Source: Micromonospora acroterricola (GTDB lineage Bacteria; Actinomycetota; Actinomycetes; Mycobacteriales; Micromonosporaceae). Taken from it: DNA of 64,000 bases. Positions 29,501-37,629 of this stretch are shown here, in pieces. The notes below the pieces were generated by a model that made no database searches, was not told the origin of the DNA, and was given only the letters and a program-made list of their open reading frames with translations. Where the stretch lies: the NCBI RefSeq assembly GCF_003172955.1, contig NZ_QGKR01000211.1, positions 1 to 64,000 of the forward strand, in the 5' to 3' direction. The position numbers and the translations under genes were made by a program. Every line of letters begins with the position of its first letter. Within the stretch, counting starts at the first letter, position 1.

Positions 29501-30073
29501 CACCGCCTCCTCCATCACGGCGGCGAGGTCCGACCATGCCTCCTCCTCGGCCATCCGGGCCGGACCGATCCGTGCCGTGGGCCGGCGCAGCCCCACGGCG
29601 AGCGCCACCGTGAGCAGCAGCATCGCGACGCCGGCCGGCCACCACACGGCCAGCGCGACGACCATCGACAGCAGGCCGACGCAGAGCCCCTGGGCGAGCC
29701 GAGAACCCTGGTTGCGGACCGCCGACGCCACCTGGTAGACGTCCCCGTCGATGCGGTCCAGCAGCTCGCCCACCGGGGTGGTCTCCAGGGTGGGCAGGTC
29801 CTGACCGAGCGCGACCCGGCAGAGGCGCCTGCGTACGTCGGCGGACCAGTCGGCGGTCAGCCCGGCCATCAGCAGGCTCACCGCGAGGTCGCTGAGCACC
29901 ACGGCGGCCAGCGCCACGGCCAGAACGGCGAAGAAGCCGGTCGACCGGTGCACCAGCACCGCGCCGGCGAGCGCCGACGCCCCCGCCTGGCCGGCGGCGC
30001 CGAGCACGATGAGGACGGCCACGATCGTCACACGACGTGGCGAGGTGCCCCACAGATCACGGAGCAGGCGCAT
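26507..30073 (-). CDS. Fused ABC exporter with two TMD-NBD halves, asymmetric ATP sites
   Basis: A 1188-residue single-chain exporter: membrane domain 1 (about 1-285), NBD1 (about 325-545), a Pro-rich linker with VEPGGP repeats (about 585-620), membrane domain 2 (about 635-945) and NBD2 (about 960-1180). NBD1 has Walker A GRTGSGKST, Walker B VVILDEAT with the catalytic Glu, and VIAHRLSS, but a changed signature LSAGQEQ. NBD2 has GPVGSGKSS and a normal LSGGQLQRL, but Walker B reads LLVADDVSS and the switch His is missing (GSTAKRA). So one ATP site is canonical and one degenerate. The ATG at 30073 has a GGAGG site; the open frame upstream is a tetR remnant. Confidence 0.92.
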   Translation of the reverse strand: MRLLRDLWGTSPRRVTIVAVLIVLGAAGQAGASALAGAVLVHRSTGFFAVLAVALAAVVLSDLAVSLLMAGLTADWSADVRRRLCRVALGQDLPTLETTPVGELLDRIDGDVYQVASAVRNQGSRLAQGLCVGLLSMVVALAVWWPAGVAMLLLTVALAVGLRRPTARIGPARMAEEEAWSDLAAVMEEAVHGQDDVRTSLARPYVLRLYARRAAAVLSRGHLVWVLSARVASAATATIRGGIGVVVLGGAWALATDRVDAARLTAIWLLALAFGATAEHVSRMVPELQEALGAWARVQLLQKARQEPVGGASPAEGDLRIRELTFGYEVSGPESGRGPALRGLSLTFARGRSYALIGRTGSGKSTLAKVLTRAVDVPPGTVFLGGTDLCDLDVEQLRRWVALVPQRTEILAGTLAENVALFDPELLDAAARALDELGLAGWIAELPDGLATRLGEGGHVLSAGQEQLVAFARILVRDPHVVILDEATARLDPVTEARVQRATERLLRDRIGIVIAHRLSSVRRCDEVVVLADGAVVEAGPLETSTRFAELLATSHAAAYAAVPAGRSGAGTDLLVGPDPADAWPSAPTAEPVEPGGPVEPGRPGGLVEPGGPVETVGPTRADPPPLPPVPPARTFREIVRLCTNDPRYGLAAIVLFLGLSLLGLDGPVLPWLWADLVDGTGNPYLPALGIVAGLLVTLPLPFYTHVWFPHWWVRQMLRIGLRLVHGQTGPRRVSSHTPAEVVAQGGDTERVVQLADHVLDQAVALVLVVAMTAVTGSVVPGLFFLGTMVISGLAATLFGPKLERAARATVAARAAFATALVSALSAARTVKLAGATAPVLRHLADLDVVRSDRQRREISVQVWSRSTPAMASGLLPIGAWALYLSGGLSAGAVLVAVSTLGAARWFAWTTASLVSQLPSARVWTRRTVAMAGVGAYSAGVPAVDLAAGTAPAPTPPPRHPLRQLELRGFGVVHSDGAVAVRDVDLTVRRGQLVLVVGPVGSGKSSLLRALAGIVHHTGELSWNGDPVTEPELFLRPNQVGYVGQLPRVLSGTVADNIALGHQVDAAGAVSTAQLDHDLAAAGGGLGLLIGHKGTRLSGGQLQRLALARALAPRTELLVADDVSSALDVTTELALWQALRAHGVTVVGSTAKRAALVRADHVVVLIGGTVAAQGAWRDLEGDWSHLAG
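28226..28315 (-). repeat. Short tandem repeats in the exporter linker
   Basis: Several imperfect 15-18 bp units encode VEPGGP/VEPGRP-type hexapeptides between NBD1 and the second membrane domain. They probably form a flexible linker that joined two formerly separate half-transporters. Confidence 0.7.
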
Positions 30074-30142
30074 TGATGTCCTCCGGACGTGGGTGGCGGA
30101 GCACCCAGCGTGCCGGTTCCACCCGGTCGGCTCAACCGATTT

Positions 30143-30492
30143 ACCCGCTCTGAGCAGGGCGTCAGGCCAGGTCCGGGCGACCCGGCGCACGATGCCGAGC
30201 AACGCCTCCTGCACGTCCTCGGTCGACCGGTCGGGCTGGAGGATTAGCCAGTCCACGGCCATCATCAGGCCCACGCCCAGGCGGTGGGCACGTCCAGGTC
30301 GGCCGGCAGGTCACCTCTGTCCACCTCGGTCCGCAACGTCTCGCCGATCACCTCGATGGCCTCGCCCCGCAGCAACCGGGCCCCGCCGCTCGACTCGGCT
30401 ATCCCGTCGCGACTACCTGCGTGATGTCTCTGTCTTAGCCCGGATACCTGCGCCGGGCACGTCACCCGCCACTGGGAGGCGGTCGCAGTCAT
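30143..30492 (-). pseudogene. Broken TetR-family regulator
   Basis: The ATG at 30492 begins MTATAS, a common TetR start, but the helix-turn-helix is absent, so an internal deletion is likely. A C-terminal TetR domain follows: RLLRGEAIEVIGETLRTEV, then DRGDLPADLDVPTAWAW in one frame and GLMMAVDWLILQPDRSTEDV in another. A one-base deletion around 30265-30275 explains the change of frame. The second frame runs without a stop into the ABC exporter gene. The regulator is therefore probably dead, while its operator-like sites just upstream persist. Confidence 0.75.
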
Positions 30493-30499
30493 AGTCGCG

Positions 30500-30533
30500 A
30501 TACCTGTGAGGCATAAATATGCCTGTGAGGTAT
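30500..30533. promoter_or_regulatory. Twin TetR-type operators
   Basis: Two 15-bp palindromes with the pattern ATRCCTGTGAGGYAT lie at 30500-30514 and 30519-30533, with centres 19 bp apart, in an AT-rich patch. Together they form a larger inverted repeat. They end 8 bp before the ATG of the broken tetR gene, as expected for autoregulation. Confidence 0.7.
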
Positions 30534-30699
30534 CAGGCTGATTGTCGACCTCGGCCCCAGCAGCGCCTCCTGGCGGTGATCGACTCGGTTTCAGTGAAGT
30601 CGCGGTGTCCCGGGCGGGGGATACCCCGCAGGGATACCCACTCGATCACCTCCCAGCCGGCTGGTGTCGCGTCGGGACCGGGGGCGGTCCGGCCTCGTA

Positions 30700-30810
30700 T
30701 GTCCGGTATCGGGGCCTGATCGGTGATCGGTGACCGACCCGGTGATGGCGTCGCTGACCGGTGACGGGTCCGGTGATCGCTGACCGGTGACCGCTGTCTG
30801 GTATCGGGGT
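30700..30810. repeat. Imperfect tandem repeats around CCGGTGATCGCTGACCGGTG
   Basis: Two units of about 28-30 bp (near 30738-30767 and 30768-30795) share CCGGTGAT, GCTGACCGGTGAC, and are flanked by GGTATCGGGG boxes near 30709 and 30800. The stretch is not coding. Confidence 0.55.
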
Positions 30811-30854
30811 CCTTGGCCTGTGACCGGCTGCACCCGGGCGGCGGAATCATGGCC

Positions 30855-31045
30855 GGCCCGAGGTCGTTACATACCCTGACGATCGCAGGACCACGGCGCC
30901 TCGCCACCCGGCCCCCAGGTTTGGAATGCGAGCCCTCGCCCGGTCGTTACAGACCCCCGAACGACCGCACCAGCACTCCCTCAGACGGGGTGCCGATGGA
31001 CGGGCCAACCCCGGAATGAGCCCGGCCCGCAGGTCGTTACACATG
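30855..31045. repeat. Three dispersed GGTCGTTACA motifs
   Basis: GTCGTTACA occurs at 30863, 30943 and 31033, spaced 80 and 90 bp apart, each preceded by a GC-rich box (GGCCCGAG, TCGCCCG, GGCCCGCAG). They lie upstream of the secreted protein gene at 31188. Confidence 0.5.
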
Positions 31046-31187
31046 GACCCGGCGCCACGAGGCCCCGCCCGTAGGCCGCCGACCTCGAAGACTTTCCCTT
31101 TTGTTTGGAAGCGCCGGACGAGGTGCTCACACCGCGGATGCCGACCCCCATCGGCTCGTGGTGTCTACCCCCGAAGGAGCAACCCCC

Positions 31188-31745
31188 ATGAACACGATCT
31201 TCCGTAAGAGCATGCTGTCCGTTGCTGGTCTCGCGTTCGCCGGTGGTGTCTTCGCCGGTCCGATCGCCGCCCACGCCGCCACCCCGACCGACGGCAAGCC
31301 CGTCGCGGTCGCGGTGCAGACGGTCAAGGCGCAGGGCGCCCAGTCGCACATCGACCTCAACGACGAGCAGACCGCCAACGTCAAGGCGATCATCGCCGCC
31401 ACGAAGAAGGCCGGCCTGCCCGAGCGGGCCGCGGTCATCTCGATCGCGACCAGCCTGCAGGAGTCGAAGCTGGAGAACCTCGGCCACCTCGGCGACAGCA
31501 ACGACCACGACTCGCTGGGCCTGTTCCAGCAGCGCCCCTCCAGTGGTTGGGGCACGCCGGAGCAGATCACCGACCCGGAGTACTCCACGACCGCGTTCCT
31601 GAAGGGTTTGAAGCAGGTTGACGGGTGGCAGGACATGGCGCTGACCGACGCCGCGCAGACCGTGCAGGTCTCGGCCTACCCCGACGCCTACGCCCAGTGG
31701 GAGCAGCAGGCTGCCGACCTCGTCGCCCAGCACTGGAACAGCTGA
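31188..31745 (+). CDS. Secreted lysozyme-fold (transglycosylase-like) protein
   Basis: A 185-residue exported protein. The Sec signal (about 1-31) has a basic start MNTIFRKS, a hydrophobic core SVAGLAFAGGVFAG and an AHA-A cleavage site. The mature part contains AVISIATSLQESKLENLGHL, with a Glu at the position expected for the catalytic acid of lysozyme-like folds, and SLGLFQQRPSSGWGTPEQI. Relatives in Micromonosporaceae are numerous, secreted and uncharacterised. A cell-wall role is likely but not proven. The ATG has a GAAGGAG site 9 bases upstream; an open frame extends further up but lacks coding character. Confidence 0.85.
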   Translation: MNTIFRKSMLSVAGLAFAGGVFAGPIAAHAATPTDGKPVAVAVQTVKAQGAQSHIDLNDEQTANVKAIIAATKKAGLPERAAVISIATSLQESKLENLGHLGDSNDHDSLGLFQQRPSSGWGTPEQITDPEYSTTAFLKGLKQVDGWQDMALTDAAQTVQVSAYPDAYAQWEQQAADLVAQHWNS

Positions 31746-31772
31746 CCCACCGCACGACCCGTGTGACACCGA

Positions 31773-31818
31773 CCGCTGGCCGGCACCCCCAACCCGGGGT
31801 GCCGGCCAGCGGCATTTC
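31773..31818 (+). terminator. Terminator after the secreted protein gene
   Basis: A 17-bp perfect GC stem (31773-31789 with 31796-31812) and 6-base loop is followed by CATTTCC. It lies between convergent genes and may serve both. Confidence 0.8.
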
Positions 31819-31848
31819 CACATCACGGGCGCGCAGCGAAACCGCCGG

Positions 31849-32688
31849 TTAGAAGAGGACCGTGGCGAGGGTGCCGACCGGCTGGAAGCCGCAGCGTTCG
31901 TAGACGCGGCGGGCCGGCACGTTGAAGTCGTTGACGTACAGGCTGACGGTCGGAGCGACCCGCAGCAGCGCGTCGCGCACCACGGCCGCCATCGCGCCGG
32001 CGGCGATCCCCCGACCCCGCCACTCCGGGGCCACCCAGACGCCCTGGACCTGCGCGGTCCGCTTGGTCACCACGGCCAGCTCGGCCTTGAACACGACCTT
32101 CCCGTCGACGAACCGGGCGTACGCCCGACCGGCGCGGACCAGGTCGTTGACCCGCCGGCGGTAGCTGCGGCCCGCGTCCTCGGCCAGTGGGGAGACGCCG
32201 ACCTCCTCGGTGTACATGGCCACGGCGGCCGGAAAGAGCCGGTCGACCTCGCCGGAGCGGACCCGGCGTACGTCGGGGTCGACCGGGACGGGTGGCAGCG
32301 CGTCGGTGGCCAGCAGCGGCTGGTTGGGGCGGACGTCCCGGGCGGGGCCCCACGTGTCGGAGAGCCGGTCCCACAGCCCGAGGACGGCGTCGGCCCGGCC
32401 GACGATCGAGGAGCAGAGCCGTTCCTCGCCGGCGAGCAGATCGGCGAAGGCGGCCACCGCAGCGTCCGTGGCGAGCACCGGGGTGAGGTTGCCGCCGAGC
32501 CAGCAGAGCGATTCCAGGTTGCGCCGTGGGCCGTACCCCAGGATCCTGCCCTCGGCGCGCCACCAGGAGAGCCCGCGCGCGGCGATGCGCTCGGCGACCT
32601 GCGCGCCCGCGAACGGGTCCAGATCGAGCAGTCGCTCGACCGCGCGGCGCTCTGATTCCCCCAGTTGCCTAACCGGCACCGTCAGCAC
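31849..32688 (-). CDS. GNAT-family N-acetyltransferase with N-terminal DUF4081-like domain
   Basis: A 279-residue protein. The N-terminal half (about 1-130) contains GLSWWRAEGRILGYGPRRNL-like wording found in actinobacterial DUF4081 proteins. The C-terminal half is a GNAT domain with the acetyl-CoA loop GVWVAPEWRGRGIAAGAM (about 210-227) and LYVNDFNVPARRVYERCGF. The substrate is unknown. The GTG at 32688 (VLTVPVRQLGES) is preferred because homologues begin at this point; a longer ATG start at 32718 exists. In mycobacteria a GNAT gene of this type also lies next to ispG (Rv2867c). Confidence 0.88.
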   Translation of the reverse strand: MLTVPVRQLGESERRAVERLLDLDPFAGAQVAERIAARGLSWWRAEGRILGYGPRRNLESLCWLGGNLTPVLATDAAVAAFADLLAGEERLCSSIVGRADAVLGLWDRLSDTWGPARDVRPNQPLLATDALPPVPVDPDVRRVRSGEVDRLFPAAVAMYTEEVGVSPLAEDAGRSYRRRVNDLVRAGRAYARFVDGKVVFKAELAVVTKRTAQVQGVWVAPEWRGRGIAAGAMAAVVRDALLRVAPTVSLYVNDFNVPARRVYERCGFQPVGTLATVLF

Positions 32689-32745
32689 ATGTACCACCCT
32701 GCCAGATCCCACCCCCACCCCGCCGGCCGAGTGGCGAGCCCGGCC

Positions 32746-33014
32746 TCAGACGGTCGCCGGCTCGGCATCGACGCTGGTCGGCCGGGTCCGGGCGGCCCAC
32801 CGGACGACCGGGTGCACCAGGGCACCGAGCAGGAGGAACAACCCACCCAGCACCAGTCAGCCGGGTACGCCCAACCGAGCGCGAGGCTCGTCACCACCAC
32901 CGGCGCGAGCATCTTGCCCAGCTCGTACCCCATGCCTTACGCGCCCTGGTACTGCCCCTGAGCGTCGGCCGGAGCCAGCCCGAACGAGATCCCCCAGTCG
33001 GCGGCGGAGTGCCA
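32746..33014 (-). pseudogene. C-terminal fragment of an MFS transporter with two stop codons
   Basis: Reading 33014 to 32746 gives WHSAADWGISFGLAPADAQG, then a TAA where Tyr is expected, then GMGYELGKMLAPVVVTSLAL, then a TGA where Trp is expected, then LVLGGLFLLLGALVHPVVRW and a natural stop. This is the end of a major-facilitator efflux protein (last two membrane helices). The frame is otherwise intact, so two point mutations inactivated it, and the N-terminal part is gone. Confidence 0.8.
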
Positions 33015-33033
33015 CAGTGACGGGCGAGAACAC

Positions 33034-33070
33034 GAGAGCGGCCGTTCCCTCCGGGGGAACGGCCGCTCTC
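33034..33070. terminator. 16-bp stem-loop downstream of ispG
   Basis: Perfect 16-bp stem (33034-33049 with 33055-33070) and a 5-base loop. It lies 46 bp beyond the ispG stop and probably ends the dxr-rip-ispG transcript. Confidence 0.8.
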
Positions 33071-33115
33071 TCTTCGTACCGGTCGTCGGCACGGTCGAAT
33101 GCCCCGGCGGGTGGA

Positions 33116-34300
33116 TCAGTGCACGGTGACCGTCGGGCCGGTGATCAGCCCGCGCAGCTCCTCGGGAAGCTCGGCGCCCATCTCGTCGGCGATCCGCAGC
33201 GCCTCCTCGATCAGCGTCTCCACGATCTGCGCCTCGGGCACCGTCTTGACGACCTTGCCCTTGACGAAGATCTGGCCCTTGCCGTTGCCGGAGGCGACGC
33301 CGAGGTCGGCCTCGCGGGCCTCGCCCGGACCGTTGACGACGCAGCCCATCACGGCCACCCGCAGCGGCACCGGGAGCCCTTCCAGGCCGGCGGTGACCTC
33401 CTCGGCGAGCTTGTAGACGTCCACCTGGGCGCGACCGCAGGACGGGCAGGAGACGATCTCCAGGCCCCGCTCGCGCAGCCCCAGCGACTCCAGGATCTGG
33501 TTGCCGACCTTGATCTCCTCGACCGGTGGGGCGGAGAGCGACACGCGGATGGTGTCACCGATCCCCTCGGCGAGCAGGGCGCCGAAGGCGACCGCCGACT
33601 TGATGGTGCCCTGGAAGGCGGGACCGGCCTCGGTGACGCCCAGGTGCAGCGGGTAGTCGCACTGCTCGGCCAGCTGCCGGTACGCCCGGATCATCACCAC
33701 CGGGTCGTTGTGCTTGACCGAGATCTTGATGTCGCGGAAGCCGTGCTCCTCGAACAGCGAGCACTCCCACAGCGCCGACTCGACCAGCGCCTCGGCGGTG
33801 GCCTTGCCGTACTTGCTGAGCAGCCGCTTGTCCAGCGAGCCGGCGTTGACGCCGATGCGGATCGGCACCCCGGCGTCGCCGGCGGCCTTCGCGATCTCCC
33901 GGACCTTGTCGTCGAACTGGCGGATGTTGCCCGGGTTGACCCGGACGGCCGCGCAGCCCGCGTCGATGGCGGCGAAGACGTACTTGGGCTGGAAGTGGAT
34001 GTCGGCGATCACGGGGATCTGCGACTTCTTGGCGATCGCCGGCAGCGCCTCGACGTCGTCCTGGGACGGCACGGCGACCCGGACGATCTGGCAGCCCGAC
34101 GCGGTCAGCTCGGCGATCTGCTGGAGGGTGGCGTTGACGTCGGAGGTGAGGGTGGTGGTCATCGACTGCACGGACACCGGCGCGCCGCCGCCGACCGGCA
34201 CCGAACCGACCATGATCTGGCGGCTGGCCCGGCGGGGAGCGAGCGGCGGGGGCGGTACGGCGGGCATACCGAGACTGATTGCGGTCACTTCAGCACTCAC
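33116..34300 (-). CDS. ispG: 4-hydroxy-3-methylbut-2-en-1-yl diphosphate synthase
   Basis: A 394-residue iron-sulfur enzyme that converts MEcPP to HMBPP in the MEP isoprenoid pathway. The TIM-barrel half begins with [20 protein letters not shown]. The [4Fe-4S] ligands are in [10 protein letters not shown] (about 276-285) and [13 protein letters not shown] (about 307-319). The GTG at 34300 overlaps the end of the site-2 protease gene by 4 bp. It is the last gene of the dxr-rip-ispG operon, the same order as in mycobacteria, and it brings two MEP enzymes under common expression. Confidence 0.97.
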   Translation of the reverse strand: MSAEVTAISLGMPAVPPPPLAPRRASRQIMVGSVPVGGGAPVSVQSMTTTLTSDVNATLQQIAELTASGCQIVRVAVPSQDDVEALPAIAKKSQIPVIADIHFQPKYVFAAIDAGCAAVRVNPGNIRQFDDKVREIAKAAGDAGVPIRIGVNAGSLDKRLLSKYGKATAEALVESALWECSLFEEHGFRDIKISVKHNDPVVMIRAYRQLAEQCDYPLHLGVTEAGPAFQGTIKSAVAFGALLAEGIGDTIRVSLSAPPVEEIKVGNQILESLGLRERGLEIVSCPSCGRAQVDVYKLAEEVTAGLEGLPVPLRVAVMGCVVNGPGEAREADLGVASGNGKGQIFVKGKVVKTVPEAQIVETLIEEALRIADEMGAELPEELRGLITGPTVTVH

Positions 34301-35547
34301 CTTGGGAAGAGCGTGATCGGGTTGACGACGTCCGCGGTGATGGTCAGCAGCGTGAACACGCCACCGATCAGGATCACCACGTACGTGAAGGGCATCAGCT
34401 TGAGGTAGTCGACCCGCCCCGGGTCGGCGCGGCCGATCCGCGCGTAGAGCCAGGACCTGGCGCGTTCGAACCAGGCGATGGCGATGTGGCCGCCGTCCAG
34501 CGGGAGCAGCGGCAGCAGGTTGAACACGCCGATGAAGAAGTTCAACGAGATGAACAGCGTCACGAACAGCAGCCACGCCTTGTTGGCGAACGCCTCGCCG
34601 CCGAGCCGGCTGGCGCCGACCACGCTGATCGGGGTGTCCACGTCACGTTCGCCGCCGGTGATGGCGGTCCACAGGGCGGGGACCTTCTGCGGCAGCCGCT
34701 GCAACGCCTGAACGGTGCCGACGGCCAGCTCGCGGGTGAAGTCGGCCGTGGCGCCGAACGCCGCGACCGGGCCGTAGGTCACCCGGGTCGGCGTGGTGGG
34801 CACGAGGCCGACACCGAGCGCGGCGACCGGGGCGACGGTGCCCTTCGGGTCGTCGAGCGGCGGGCGCTGGGTCTGCGCGAGCACGGTGCTCGTCTTCGCG
34901 GGCTGCCCGTCACGCACGTAGTCGATCTGGGCGGTGTCGCCCGGCTTGAGCCCGCGCAGGGCGACGAGCAGCTCGCCGTAGTTGTTGATCGGCGTGCCGT
35001 TGATCGAGGTGATGCGGTCACCGTCGCGCAGCTGAGCCTGGGCGGCCGGGCTGGCGGCGTCACCTGGGGCGCAGGCCCGGGGGGAGCTCTCCGGGACCAC
35101 GCACTCGGACAGCGCGATCACCGCCGGCTCCTGGCGGATCTCCGCCTCGGTGGAGGGGAAGTCGCGGTTGGGCAGGCCCAGTGAGACGGCGGCGATCCAG
35201 ATCGCGACCAGCGCGAGCGCGAAGTGGGTGATCGAGCCCGCGGACATGACGATCGTCCGCTTCCAGACCGGGTAGCGCCACATGGCCCGCGGCTCGTCGG
35301 CCGGGTCGACGTCGTCGTCCTGCGGGGTCATCCCGACGATCTTGCAGAAGCCGCCGAGCGGAATGCCCTTGATGCCGTACTCCGTCTCACCCCGCCTGAA
35401 CGACCAGACGGTGGGGCCGAAACCGACGAAGTACTTTGTGACCTTCATCCCGAACGCCTTGGCGGTCAACATGTGACCCGCCTCGTGCAGGCTCACCGAG
35501 ACGAGGATGGCCAGGGCGAAGAGCGCCACCCCGAGCAGGTTTGCCAT
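34297..35547 (-). CDS. rip1: Site-2 intramembrane metalloprotease (RIP/RseP family)
   Basis: A 416-residue membrane zinc protease. The first helix carries the zinc motif [18 protein letters not shown] (HExxH form, about 18-35), a PDZ domain follows (about 170-270, with [19 protein letters not shown]), and the third zinc ligand lies in [13 protein letters not shown] (about 350-362). In mycobacteria the homologue cleaves anti-sigma factors. Its ATG overlaps the dxr stop by one base (TGATG) and it overlaps ispG by 4 bp, so translation of all three is coupled. The symbol follows the mycobacterial name. Confidence 0.95.
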   Translation of the reverse strand: MANLLGVALFALAILVSVSLHEAGHMLTAKAFGMKVTKYFVGFGPTVWSFRRGETEYGIKGIPLGGFCKIVGMTPQDDDVDPADEPRAMWRYPVWKRTIVMSAGSITHFALALVAIWIAAVSLGLPNRDFPSTEAEIRQEPAVIALSECVVPESSPRACAPGDAASPAAQAQLRDGDRITSINGTPINNYGELLVALRGLKPGDTAQIDYVRDGQPAKTSTVLAQTQRPPLDDPKGTVAPVAALGVGLVPTTPTRVTYGPVAAFGATADFTRELAVGTVQALQRLPQKVPALWTAITGGERDVDTPISVVGASRLGGEAFANKAWLLFVTLFISLNFFIGVFNLLPLLPLDGGHIAIAWFERARSWLYARIGRADPGRVDYLKLMPFTYVVILIGGVFTLLTITADVVNPITLFPR

Positions 35548-36758
35548 CAAGCTCCTTCCACCGACGCCGAGATGATCTCCTGCGCGTGCGCGCGTGCCCA
35601 CGACTCCGCCGCGAGCACGTCCTCGACGGTACCTGGTTCGGTGAAGTCGGGAGCCTCGTCCAACACCCGTTCGAGGGTGTCGACGATGCCGAGGAACGGC
35701 AGCCGGCCGGCCACGAACGCCGCGACGCACTCCTCGTTCGCCGCGTTGTAGATCGCCGGGCGGCAGCGGCCGGCCTCCCCGGCGGCCTTGGCCAGCGCGA
35801 CGGCCGGGAACGCCGCGTCGTCCAGCGGCGCGAACTCCCAGGTGTGCGCGGCCGTCCAGTCGACCGCGGCGGCCGCCTCCGGGACCCGGTCCGGCCAGCC
35901 GATGCCCAGCGCGATCGGCAGCCGCATGTCCGGTGGGCTGGCCTGCGCGATCGTCGAGCCGTCGGTGAACTCCACCATCGAGTGGATCACCGACTGCGGG
36001 TGCACCATCACGGTGATGTCGGCGTAGGGCACGTCGAAGAGTTCGTGCGCCTCGATCACCTCGAGGGCCTTGTTGACCATGGTGGCCGAGTTGATCGTGA
36101 CGACCGGCCCCATGTTCCAGGTGGGGTGGGCGAGCGCCTGGTCGGGGGTGACCTCGGTCAACTCGTCGCGCCGCCGGCCCCGGAACGGTCCGCCGCTGGC
36201 GGTGACGATCAGCCGCCGCACCTCGCCGCGCGACCCCGAGCGCAGGCACTGGGCCAGCGCCGAGTGCTCCGAGTCGACCGGAACGATCTGCCCCGGCCGC
36301 GTCACCGCGGCCTTGACCAGCGGGCCGCCGGCCACGAGCGACTCCTTGTTGGCCAGCGCGAGAGTACGACCACCGCGCAGCGCGGCCAGCGTGGGAGCGA
36401 GGCCCAGCGAGCCGACCACCCCGTTGAGCACGATGTCGCACGGCCACTGGGCCAGCTCGGTCATCGCGTCCGGCCCGGCCACGATCTTGGGAAGCTTGAA
36501 GTCGCCGGTGGCCCAGCCGCGCCGGCTCGCCTCGGCGTAGAACGCGAGCTGGAGGTCCTGCGCGGCGGACGCCTTGGCCACCCCGACCGCGTCGACGCCC
36601 AGTTCGAGCGCCTGCGCGGCGAGCAGCCCGACGTTGCCGCCGCCCGCGCCCAGGGCGACCACCCGGAACCAGTCCGGGTTGCGCCGGACGATGTCGATGG
36701 CCTGTGTGCCGATCGAGCCGGTGGACCCGAGCAGGACGAGGTCGCGGGGGGAAGTCAC
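35547..36758 (-). CDS. dxr: 1-deoxy-D-xylulose 5-phosphate reductoisomerase
   Basis: A 403-residue enzyme making MEP from DXP with NADPH and a divalent metal. NADPH-binding [16 protein letters not shown] (about 8-23), the flap/active-site [21 protein letters not shown] and HPTWNMGP, and the metal/substrate stretch [19 protein letters not shown] are all present. The GTG at 36758 matches homologues that start shortly before LVLLGSTGS; the longer open frame has no coding character. It is the first gene of the isoprenoid/site-2-protease operon. Confidence 0.97.
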   Translation of the reverse strand: MTSPRDLVLLGSTGSIGTQAIDIVRRNPDWFRVVALGAGGGNVGLLAAQALELGVDAVGVAKASAAQDLQLAFYAEASRRGWATGDFKLPKIVAGPDAMTELAQWPCDIVLNGVVGSLGLAPTLAALRGGRTLALANKESLVAGGPLVKAAVTRPGQIVPVDSEHSALAQCLRSGSRGEVRRLIVTASGGPFRGRRRDELTEVTPDQALAHPTWNMGPVVTINSATMVNKALEVIEAHELFDVPYADITVMVHPQSVIHSMVEFTDGSTIAQASPPDMRLPIALGIGWPDRVPEAAAAVDWTAAHTWEFAPLDDAAFPAVALAKAAGEAGRCRPAIYNAANEECVAAFVAGRLPFLGIVDTLERVLDEAPDFTEPGTVEDVLAAESWARAHAQEIISASVEGA

Positions 36759-36801
36759 CGGGCCATTGTTCCCCACCGACGCTGCACGCCCGCTGGGAGC
36801 C

Positions 36802-37461
36802 TCAGCCGTCCCCGCCCACCTGCGGCTCGACGGCCTCCTGCGGTGGCGCCTCCTCGTCCAGCAGCTCCGCTGGATCGATGGTGAACTCGAACGGCTCACG
36901 CATGGCGAAAGTGCTCCCGGCCGCGGCGGCGGCCATCGGCCGGTACTCCCCGTCGGCCAGCTCGAACAGGGCGATGGTCGGCACCCGGTTACGCAGGTCC
37001 ACCCGGAGGAAGAACGGCACCCCGGCGGCGGCGTACTCCCGTGGCCGGTCGATCACGTCCTTGCGCCGGTTGCCCGGCGACACGATCTCGCCCAGCAGAA
37101 CCGCCTCCGCTATGGCCACCGTCGTCCGGCCACCACCCGAGTTACGCAGGACAGCGATGTCAGGAATGAAAAGATCATCCCCAGAAAGGATGTTGATCTC
37201 CGGGTAGACCCAGAGTCCAGCCTTTCGTGCGGCGCGGTGCAGCACGTAGGGCAACTCTCGCTCGACCGACTGATGATCGATTCCCGCGTGTGGTGTCACG
37301 ATCACGCTTCCGCTCAGGACCTCAACCTTGGGGCCGTTGGTCTCCGGCAACAGGTCGAGGGCGAGCTGCGCGGTCCACGGCTCGTCATGCCACCGCAGCA
37401 CGTCGAACGACGGCTCGGTGTGCTGCGGCGCCGGCTCGGGCGCGAACGCTGCCTGGGCCAT
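36802..37461 (-). CDS. Uma2-family PD-(D/E)XK nuclease-fold protein
   Basis: A 219-residue protein of the Uma2 (DUF820) family. The nuclease-fold core is visible: [20 protein letters not shown], with the conserved Asp, then [20 protein letters not shown] with the E-x-x-S-P pattern, followed by Lys and [15 protein letters not shown]. The family is abundant in cyanobacteria and actinomycetes. Its biological role is unsettled. A TAGGCT hexamer (37500-37505 on the minus strand) lies about 40 bp upstream of the ATG and a GAGGGGG site is well placed. Confidence 0.88.
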   Translation of the reverse strand: MAQAAFAPEPAPQHTEPSFDVLRWHDEPWTAQLALDLLPETNGPKVEVLSGSVIVTPHAGIDHQSVERELPYVLHRAARKAGLWVYPEINILSGDDLFIPDIAVLRNSGGGRTTVAIAEAVLLGEIVSPGNRRKDVIDRPREYAAAGVPFFLRVDLRNRVPTIALFELADGEYRPMAAAAAGSTFAMREPFEFTIDPAELLDEEAPPQEAVEPQVGGDG

Positions 37462-37499
37462 CCGGGCTCACCCCCTCAGCGGACCATCCTGCTCAGGCC

Positions 37500-37505
37500 A
37501 GCCTA
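37500..37505 (-). promoter_or_regulatory. TAGGCT -10-like hexamer of the Uma2 gene
   Basis: The minus-strand hexamer lies 38 bp before the ATG at 37461, leaving room for a short leader with a GAGGGGG ribosome site. Confidence 0.4.
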
Positions 37506-37629
37506 GTCCCGCAGCCCCCACGGCACCCCGGTCGCACAGCGTGTCCGCCGCCAGTGGCGCGGGAATTCCTGACGGCCCTCGAATCGAGACTGCCGGGCGG
37601 GCGATCCGCCCGGCAGCAGGGCCGCCCCG

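Larger units (their letters stand above)
30074..31187. other. 1.1-kb region between exporter and secreted lysozyme-fold gene
   Basis: No intact gene is seen. From left to right it holds the tetR remnant (30143-30492), twin operators (30500-30533), a stretch with imperfect repeats (30700-30810), and three copies of a GTCGTTACA motif (30863, 30943, 31033). The last 100 bp before 31188 include a pyrimidine-rich patch (31090-31110) that may belong to the promoter of the secreted protein. Open frames here have no recognisable protein character. Confidence 0.6.

Noticed and set aside
30591-30833. A small gene in the repeat-bearing gap (minus strand, 80 codons)
   Set aside because: Its translation follows the DNA repeats (repeated VTG/VSD/ITGS-like stretches), has no ribosome site and no domain.
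31045-31187. A cyclic-di-AMP (ydaO) riboswitch before the secreted lysozyme-fold gene
   Set aside because: Actinobacterial wall-hydrolase genes often have one, so I looked for its conserved boxes in the leader, but did not find them.
34297-36447. A 716-codon frame that would extend the site-2 protease into dxr
   Set aside because: The protease family starts at the helix bearing HEAGH, which fits the ATG at 35547 overlapping the dxr stop. The extension is antisense-like and covers dxr coding sequence in another frame.
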